DNA from: Choanephora cucurbitarum
Lineage: Eukaryota > Mucoromycota > Mucoromycetes > Mucorales > Choanephoraceae
Reading direction: 5' to 3'
Assembly (NCBI GenBank): GCA_025331435.1
Contig: JAIWNI010000309.1
Coordinates: 1-12,012, forward strand
Length of the DNA stretch: 12,012 nt
Positions 7,121 through 12,012 of this stretch are shown here, one piece after another. Both the position numbers and the translations under genes were made by a program. The notes under the pieces are model-generated. The model was not told the DNA's origin. It ran no database searches and was given only the letters and a program-made list of their open reading frames with translations. Position 1 is the stretch's first letter. The number at the start of each line of letters is the position of its first letter.

Positions 7121-8525
7121 TACTCAAGTCATATTCATTACTCAGATTCATAACTTCAAATTCATGGGTTATGGTCTTTTGATTACAGGTAGTGGATAAT
7201 ACGCAGGTACCTAATCTCTTCACAGTGGTATTATTGTCAGCCATTTTGATGAAATTATTTCTGTAATTTGAAAGACTTTTAATAGTGATATTATGTCTTT
7301 TACAGAAAGAAAGACTAACAGCAGAAAAATCTGCACCACAATCAAGAAGAGCCAGTGTCCTGAAATTCCTTTCTACCGTAATTGGAAATAGAATAGACTT
7401 GGTTACATTTTTAAAGTCTTTAGTGACTATTTGATCTTTCGACTTACATTCGAGAGCCAAGAGGTTGACTCTGCCATTGATGTCTTCACCTTGTTCATGG
7501 CCTGCAGAAGGGGAGGAAGAAGTACGGATAGCCATACGACTTACCTTATCAAATTGCTTTGATGTTTGGCCTTTATTTTTCTGCTTCAAATGCTCATAAA
7601 ATTGTTTGCATTTGTGACCATAGTACCATTTTCTGTTACAAAAATGACAAGGTTCTTGGGATGACTTACCAGTTCTCTGATTGTCATTTGACTTCATTTT
7701 TTTATGAGGTTCAGCTTCCTCTGACACTCTTCGTTTGGTGGGATTATAGGTCTCGTCATCACAGGCTAGGATCAGGTCAATGACCTGTTGGATAGATGAA
7801 GGTAATTGCGCGCCGCAAAAAGCAGGCATCGAAGACAAACAGCCTTTCCTAACATCATCACGCAAGGAACTAAAGAACATCATAGCTAATTTGCGGTCAT
7901 CATCTATGCCGGCTTCACGACACAGACGCTGATACCGAGTAGCATATTGACGGTTTGATTCTTTAGCGCCCTGCATGGTACGTCCTACTTGCACCCATGC
8001 CATGATCTGACAAGTAGGAGAGTCAAACTGCTCTAGCACTTTTTGGCGAGCTTCGATCCAAAGCAATTGCTTGCCAAGGATCTCACTCGAGGCCCAGCTG
8101 GTCTGATCCCCATTTAGACACATAGGAAGGAGTCTTTCCCAATTAGTGTCTAGTTTGAGCTGATATGCATTGAGCACCTTCTCGAAAGAAGTACAGAACT
8201 CCTGTGCGTTTTCATGCACACGCTCACCTTTTTCCCAAACTTGCTCACCTGCAAGCTGAAGAAGTGGCATACGGTTAGGAACCACGACACGCATGGAGTT
8301 ATCCATTTCTTGATGGGTTACGCTTGACGTAACAGAGCCAGCGGAAGAGACAGGAGGGGCACAGAAGGAGGCCAAGTTTCTTTCCATGGTCTCAATGTAC
8401 TTGAGGTGGTCTGTGTAGGCCTTGTCGGCTGCTTGAGTTTCCTCAGACCCAGGATTAGCTGCTTGCAAAGTTACAAACAGAGCAAAAAGTTCGCTGATGT
8501 ATCGTAAGCTAGATGCATCATTAAA
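7032..8525 (-). CDS. Gag-protease of element B, start codon disrupted
   Basis: Structural protein fused in frame to an aspartic protease. The open frame runs from just after a TGA at 8526-8528. The only upstream in-frame ATG (8532-8534) is followed by one codon and then this TGA, yet the sequence after it reads like helical Gag protein. The next in-frame ATG is at 8385-8387, in an ACCATGG context. Numbered from the TTG at 8468, the Gag capsid-like region covers about 60-240. A single zinc knuckle CX2CX7HXC lies at C274, C277, H285, C287. The protease covers about 355-465, with active site D376-C377-G378 (LLDCGAD) in place of the usual D-S/T-G, and a second-half motif near IGTDIMHVFG (450-459). 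The last 12 codons after IYGLP are probably not used if translation shifts +1 into pol. Role: particle assembly, RNA binding and polyprotein cleavage in the cytoplasm. Confidence 0.88.
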   Translation of the reverse strand, partial: FNDASSLRYISELFALFVTLQAANPGSEETQAADKAYTDHLKYIETMERNLASFCAPPVSSAGSVTSSVTHQEMDNSMRVVVPNRMPLLQLAGEQVWEKGERVHENAQEFCTSFEKVLNAYQLKLDTNWERLLPMCLNGDQTSWASSEILGKQLLWIEARQKVLEQFDSPTCQIMAWVQVGRTMQGAKESNRQYATRYQRLCREAGIDDDRKLAMMFFSSLRDDVRKGCLSSMPAFCGAQLPSSIQQVIDLILACDDETYNPTKRRVSEEAEPHKKMKSNDNQRTGKSSQEPCHFCNRKWYYGHKCKQFYEHLKQKNKGQTSKQFDKVSRMAIRTSSSPSAGHEQGEDINGRVNLLALECKSKDQIVTKDFKNVTKSILFPITVERNFRTLALLDCGADFSAVSLSFCKRHNITIKSLSNYRNNFIKMADNNTTVKRLGTCVLSTTCNQKTITHEFEVMNLSNEYDLSIGTDIMHVFGIGIYGLPCKLRRSHVSKRN

Positions 8526-8542
8526 TCAAGACATTTATTTAA

Positions 8543-8563
8543 GACACAATTCCACTTTGTGTC
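8543..8563. repeat. Perfect 7-bp inverted repeat in the leader of element B
   Basis: GACACAA at 8543-8549 pairs with TTGTGTC at 8557-8563 across a 7-base loop (TTCCACT). It overlaps the primer-site-like sequence, so on B RNA one arm lies in the putative PBS and the other just downstream of it, before gag. Confidence 0.7.
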
Positions 8564-8567
8564 ACCA
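8550..8567 (-). other. Possible tRNA primer-binding site of element B
   Basis: On the minus strand the sequence starts TGG and reads TGGTGACACAAAGTGGAA. Its complement ends in ACCA and has the layout of a tRNA 3' end: two T-loop bases, a 5-base T-stem strand starting with C, a 7-base acceptor strand, a discriminator A and CCA. It lies 15 nt before the likely gag ATG. The primer tRNA is not identified. No LTR adjoins it, so position alone cannot confirm the call. Confidence 0.45.
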
Positions 8568-8572
8568 AGCTC

Positions 8573-8695
8573 AATTTATATTCACAATCTCATTCTGCAC
8601 TGAATAAAACCCTCTCTTTAGTCTTGTTTAACTCATCTTGACTTAACAGATAAATTATTTTTTTTAAACACGCAAAAGTTTATTCAGTGATAAAA
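8573..8695 (+). promoter_or_regulatory. Residual LTR/leader of element C with self-priming inverted repeat
   Basis: A TATA-like run (TTTATATT, 8575-8582) lies 21-25 nt before CACTGAATAAA (8598-8608). That sequence is perfectly complementary to TTTATTCAGTG (8679-8689), which ends 6 nt before the gag ATG. In Tf1 and sushi-type elements the first 11 nt of the RNA pair with a primer site just after the 5' LTR and are cleaved to prime reverse transcription; the length, order and promoter spacing here fit. No TGG tRNA-type site occurs in this leader. The LTR end is not clear; terminal CA candidates are at 8648 and 8670. Confidence 0.5.
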
Positions 8696-10504
8696 ATGTC
8701 CAACAACAACAACAACAACAACAACACCAAGAAGGCTGGCGATGCTCATCGCGCTTCAAACGCCCCTGGTAGTCATCGTGCCCCTGTCGCTACTAACATC
8801 GACTACTCGTATGATGAGTTCCCTCCTTTGCCTCCTGCTTCTCCTCGTCGCGATCCCATCGCTGCCACAAACATTAGAAATAGTGGTAATCCTATTGGAC
8901 CTGAAAAGCTCAGCGAGTCCATGGATATTGATACCTTCACTGGCAATGCCCTGTCATCTCACGATGTCGCAGGAAGAACTTCCCCTCCGTCTGTCGAGGA
9001 TGATTTGTTTGAAGATCTCGGAGACGATGATCTGATAACTGAAAAGTCGTTTAGAGAAACCATCTCTGACTTAAAAAAGAAGTTGACAAAGCTTTCTTTC
9101 GTTTTGGCGAACGCTAAGAAAAGCTCAGACATTGATCGCTTGAGAGCTGAAAAGGATTTCGTTAAACAACGTTATCTTCAAGCCCTTGAAGACTTTAAGG
9201 ATCTTTTTGGGGATAATGAATCAACAATGTCGGCATTGACTCCTTCTACGGGTAGCAATGTTCCTGTGAACCAAGTCGTTCATCAAACAATGAGTTTAGT
9301 ACCATCTAATCTCCCATACTTTCAGTGGACTGGGTTCATCACTGATCCCAACCGTCAGTCCTACAAAACACCTAAAAAATGTTTTAATGCATTTGAAAAT
9401 GTACTGAATTCCCACTCTTTGTCTGTGGAGGCCAATTGGCAAAGACTTCTTCTCGTTTCGGCCCCCGATAATCTTATCGAGTGGGTTAAAGACTATTTAG
9501 AGTCACATCCCAATACATCTTGGAGTGCAATCAAAAGTGCCATAGCAATCAAGTTTGGGACTAGTCCTGAAAGATTGCGACAATTGGCTACGGACAGACT
9601 TTATCGTCTTGAGTTTCGTAGATACGAGACAATGTCACAATACGTGGCACGATTCCGTGAGATTGCTCAAGAAGCGATGATTACTGAAGAAAGTATGTTG
9701 AAGCATTGCATCATGCAACCAGTTCCTCGAGAATACCACATAGAAGTATTGAGAACTATAAAGATCACAAACAATCCTAATGCTCAGTCATTGGATTTCA
9801 CTATCCAAGCGTTGCTGGATGCTTATGACATCCTCAATGACCTTGACGTCAAAAAGAAGTTGCCTACTTCTCATAAAATAGTGCATTTAAAGAAGGCTCA
9901 GTTCTCCAAACCTTACTCTCTCTCTCGCCCGAGCAAATTTCGCTCTGAACCCTCCTCCTCCCACCAAAAGCCTCGTACCTATTGCAGTTATCATAACTCG
10001 CACGAGCACAACACTGCTGACTGCAGATCGAAAAAAAGACGGGATGAACGAAAGCTGCACTTCCAGCAGTTTAAGTCAAAAGGGAAAAGTCGTACATGCT
10101 TCACCTGCAAAGGCCCATGGAAGCCTGGTCATGTATGCAAAAGCATGAGTAAAGGTAAACCCTCAAAGACCTCCAACACCAAAGACCCTGTGCCAAGACC
10201 TCCTCAATCGGATGATGAAGGGGACGTCTTCATGGATGAAGGCTCCTCTGACAATGAAGATCACAATCTTCAATTCGCTGCCGCTGACTTTGACCCCAAG
10301 GGCAAAGGCAAAGCTGACTGTAAGTACACTGTCACCACAGATGACTACTTTGCACAATCACCAAAAGACCTGTTAGCTGATAAGTTTATATATCTTCCGT
10401 TGTCAATAGAGAATGTTAAAACTTGGGCATTGCTCGATTCAGGCTGCTCTTTTTCCTCTATCTCTTCCTTCTTTGGCAAAATACTTGAATTTAGAAATAA
10501 GTAA
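8696..10504 (+). CDS. Gag plus N-terminal protease of element C
   Basis: ATG at 8696 was chosen; the GTG nine bases upstream is not a credible eukaryotic start. Residues are counted from this ATG. It opens with eight Asn, then a disordered Pro/Ser/Asp-rich stretch to about 110, a likely coiled coil at about 118-170, and a Ty3-type Gag capsid domain at about 205-385. Two zinc-binding motifs follow: CX2HX4HX4C (C430, H433, H438, C443) and CX2CX7HXC (C468, C471, H479, C481). An acidic linker (about 505-525) comes next, then the start of a protease with canonical D581-S582-G583. The frame ends about 19 residues after the active site because of a +1-type change near 10472-10480; the rest of the protease continues in the next register. 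Gag itself has no lesion over 1.7 kb. Confidence 0.9.
   Translation: MSNNNNNNNNTKKAGDAHRASNAPGSHRAPVATNIDYSYDEFPPLPPASPRRDPIAATNIRNSGNPIGPEKLSESMDIDTFTGNALSSHDVAGRTSPPSVEDDLFEDLGDDDLITEKSFRETISDLKKKLTKLSFVLANAKKSSDIDRLRAEKDFVKQRYLQALEDFKDLFGDNESTMSALTPSTGSNVPVNQVVHQTMSLVPSNLPYFQWTGFITDPNRQSYKTPKKCFNAFENVLNSHSLSVEANWQRLLLVSAPDNLIEWVKDYLESHPNTSWSAIKSAIAIKFGTSPERLRQLATDRLYRLEFRRYETMSQYVARFREIAQEAMITEESMLKHCIMQPVPREYHIEVLRTIKITNNPNAQSLDFTIQALLDAYDILNDLDVKKKLPTSHKIVHLKKAQFSKPYSLSRPSKFRSEPSSSHQKPRTYCSYHNSHEHNTADCRSKKRRDERKLHFQQFKSKGKSRTCFTCKGPWKPGHVCKSMSKGKPSKTSNTKDPVPRPPQSDDEGDVFMDEGSSDNEDHNLQFAAADFDPKGKGKADCKYTVTTDDYFAQSPKDLLADKFIYLPLSIENVKTWALLDSGCSFSSISSFFGKILEFRNK
8702..8725 (+). repeat. (AAC)8 trinucleotide repeat encoding polyasparagine
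   Basis: Eight AAC codons in a row directly after ATG-TCC of the gag of element C. Such microsatellites vary in length by slippage in steps of one codon and so keep the frame. Confidence 0.9.
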
Positions 10505-10955
10505 AAGTAGAGGAAATATTAAACTTATCAATAGCAACACGGTTAAACGTCTAGGACATACGTCAGACAAATTAGAGGTCACATACAATTCCAAATCAAT
10601 TCATTCACGGTTTGAAGTATTTAATCTGTTTAATAACATACATGTGTGCATTGGCATGGATTTGATATATCTTTTGGGTATTGAAATCTCCAATATCGCC
10701 ATGGATTGGGAAAACAAGGTTGGTCCTGTCTTACCTCCTATTGATCCAAACCCATCTACACCCAACAATGATCCTTTTGGCACACAGACCGAGCGTAAGC
10801 AAATGATGGATCAAATCGAACCATTTATACAAGCCAACAGAGACATTCCTGTTGCAAATTACTGTAACATACCGGGAAGTGAAATCCGCCTTCCTCTCAA
10901 AAAAGTATTACTTCAGCTTATTGTAGACAATATGCAATCAAAGAATGTCATTTAG
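10475..10955 (+). pseudogene. Displaced frame of element C: rest of protease and protease-RT linker
   Basis: After the active-site half at the end of the gag frame, protease homology resumes one register later (from about 10475): VKRLG, then a second-half motif CIGMDLIYLLG that parallels IGTDIMHVFG of element B. A linker follows, with IPGSEIRLPL leading into RT. Homology leaves this frame at the A6 run 10899-10904; the codons from there to the stop at 10955 are out of register. The open frame begins earlier (10413), but that part is antiphase to the real protease. Confidence 0.75.
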
Positions 10956-11776
10956 AAGCTGTTGAAAAACAAGTACAAGAATGGATTTCGGGCAATGTCA
11001 TTGAACGCGCACCTCCAAACAATCCTTTCAATTCCAGTTTACTCACTGTGTTAAAACGATCCCCTGTCACAGGTGAATTAGATCCAAAAAAGGTACGTAC
11101 TGTACTTGATTGTCGGCTTGTTAATCAAAGCCTTGATCCCGCACAAATGGATAAATTTCCATTACCCTTGATCAGCACTCTGCATCGTAAATTGAGCAAA
11201 TTCTCGCTCTTCACTACCATCGATCTTAGTGCATGCTTTCACAGTTTTCGCATCCGTCGATGTGATAGACCTGTCACTTCGTTCACGGCTCCTAGCGGCC
11301 TACAATATCAATTCAAAAGAGCTCCGTTCGGCTTGCTCAACGTATCCTCCGTAGTACAACGAAGTATTACTAGTCTCTTTGCTGACTTGGACTATTGTGT
11401 TCACTATATTGACGACATCTACGTTGCTACCGATGATAGTATCGACAATCATGTTCGTTGTCTACAAACGGTCTTATCTCGACTCACTCGATCCAATCTT
11501 CGCATCAACCATGAAAAACTCAATCTCATGCAGAAATCAATCTTCGTTCTAGGATTTCGACTCTCTCATGATGCACTTACTCTGGACATGCGTAAGGTTA
11601 CTAACGTATTATCTTGGCCTGCAACGGTTCAAAATTCGAAAGAGTTAAGTCATCGTCTCGGTGTGATTAATTACTTTCGTGAGCATGTACCTCGCATTTC
11701 CACCTTGATGGCTCCTCTGAACAAACTCAAAAATCAGTCCCAATATCAAGGAAGTATGGACTGCAGAGCATTCTAA
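10905..11776 (+). pseudogene. Reverse transcriptase segment of element C
   Basis: Back in the original gag register. RT homology starts just after the A run at 10899-10904 with a YCRQYAIKE motif, typical of the RT N-terminus; the first in-frame GTG at 11048 is not a start. It includes TVLDCRLVN, motif A TTIDLSACF, the APFGL segment, the catalytic YIDD (near 11405-11416), and LGFRLS followed by INYFREHVP of the connection. The polymerase aspartates are intact. The frame ends after a +1-type change near 11740-11757. Confidence 0.85.
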
Positions 11777-11989
11777 AGCTATGCGTACATTGCAGCTCGT
11801 ACTCGCTGATACTCCTGTACTCAGTTGTCCTAACCTCAAATATCCTCTGCATCTCGTGACTGATGCTAGTGCTTATGGTATTGGTGGTTGTTTGTATCAG
11901 GTAATCGATAACCAAATTCGTTACATCGGCTTTGTTGCACGCACTTTATCAAAAGCAGAGCGCAATTATGGATTCCTCGCGACGTGAGA
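11748..11989 (+). pseudogene. RNase H N-terminal segment of element C
   Basis: A new register after the third frame change. The connection motif VWTAEHSKAM (from about 11754) is followed by the RNase H start, with VTDASAYGIGG carrying the first catalytic aspartate, then the FVARTLSKAERNY segment. The TGA at 11987-11989 appears only because of a fourth shift near 11971-11978. The ATG at 11781 is internal. Confidence 0.8.
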
Positions 11990-12012
11990 TCCTAGCGTTT
12001 CTCTATTGCACT
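11977..12012 (+). pseudogene. RNase H continuation of element C (cut by window end)
   Basis: In a further register the sequence reads SRREILAFLYC, the conserved RNase H helix with its catalytic glutamate, equivalent to KRELLAIVFAL in element B. The window ends inside it. Confidence 0.7.

Larger units (their letters stand above)
3769..8567 (-). mobile_element. Element B: Ty3/gypsy chromovirus lacking its 5' LTR
   Basis: Read on the minus strand: gag-protease (8525 to 7032), RT-RNase H-integrase-chromodomain (7120 to 4058), polypurine tract (4036 to 4023) and 3' LTR (4022 to 3769). The 5' side has only 15 nt between the likely gag ATG (8532-8534) and an 18-nt primer-site-like sequence (8550-8567). 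Beyond this the sequence does not match the 3' LTR and instead leads directly to element C. No sequence like LTR B occurs anywhere on the 8.5-8.7 kb side, so the element is single-ended. Possible lesions are a TGA at gag codon 3 and the register change between protease and RT. Confidence 0.88.
8568..12012 (+). mobile_element. Element C: frame-broken Ty3/gypsy retrotransposon, runs off the right edge
   Basis: In + order: a TATA-like site and short leader, a long gag with two zinc knuckles, protease, RT and the beginning of RNase H. The U3 part of its 5' LTR is absent, because element B begins right next to the TATA-like site. Gag and RT are in the same register, so the ancestor was probably a single gag-pol frame, as in Tf1 and relatives. 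Four single-base-type frame changes break it after gag. Codon style and proteins are clearly distinct from A and B. Confidence 0.85.

Noticed and set aside
8687..8695. GTG at 8687 as start of gag in element C
   Set aside because: Eukaryotic translation rarely starts at GTG, and the ATG at 8696 begins the polyasparagine Gag. The GTG also falls in the putative self-priming site.
1..12012. CRISPR array, bacterial operon or phage content
   Set aside because: No spaced direct repeats, no ribosome-binding-site pattern and no such genes; all coding content is eukaryotic retrotransposon.

Overview
The window is a nest of Ty3/gypsy-type LTR retrotransposons in an AT-rich eukaryotic genome. I see no host gene. 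Every recognisable coding stretch is gag, protease, reverse transcriptase, RNase H, integrase or chromodomain. The intact integrases end in chromodomains (chromovirus lineage), and one element carries a 5' signature resembling Tf1/sushi self-priming, so a fungus is the best guess. An early-diverging one such as a Mucoromycota member is possible, but that is inference from style and not shown by the sequence.

Layout: Element A (+ strand, 1-2191) enters from the left. Only the last residues of RNase H, the complete integrase with chromodomain, a short 3' UTR, a polypurine tract and a ~455-bp 3' LTR are present. From 2192 to 3768 there is AT-rich DNA with no convincing gene. Element B (- strand, 3769-8567) is nearly complete: a ~254-bp 3' LTR, polypurine tract, a pol frame with RT, RNase H, integrase and chromodomain, and an overlapping gag-protease frame one register away. 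Its 5' LTR is missing: B stops at a sequence shaped like a tRNA primer-binding site. Element C (+ strand, about 8568-12012) starts at once, head-to-head with B. It has an intact long gag, then protease, RT and RNase H broken by four single-base-type frame changes, and it runs off the right edge. A and B lie tail-to-tail and belong to sister families; C is more distant.

How the parts work: Gag builds the particle and binds RNA through zinc knuckles. Protease matures it, RT/RNase H copies the RNA to DNA, integrase inserts the DNA, and the chromodomain probably steers insertion to modified histone H3.

Most notable: in both A and B the polypurine tract next to the 3' LTR is repeated exactly inside the coding sequence, at the RNase H-integrase border. 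The two families differ at two bases of this motif, and in each family both copies carry the same variant. This is what a functional central polypurine tract would look like. C carries an 11-base inverted repeat between its likely RNA 5' end and the base of its leader, the hallmark of self-primed reverse transcription. B's missing 5' LTR, ending at the primer site, looks like an incompletely reverse-transcribed insertion.
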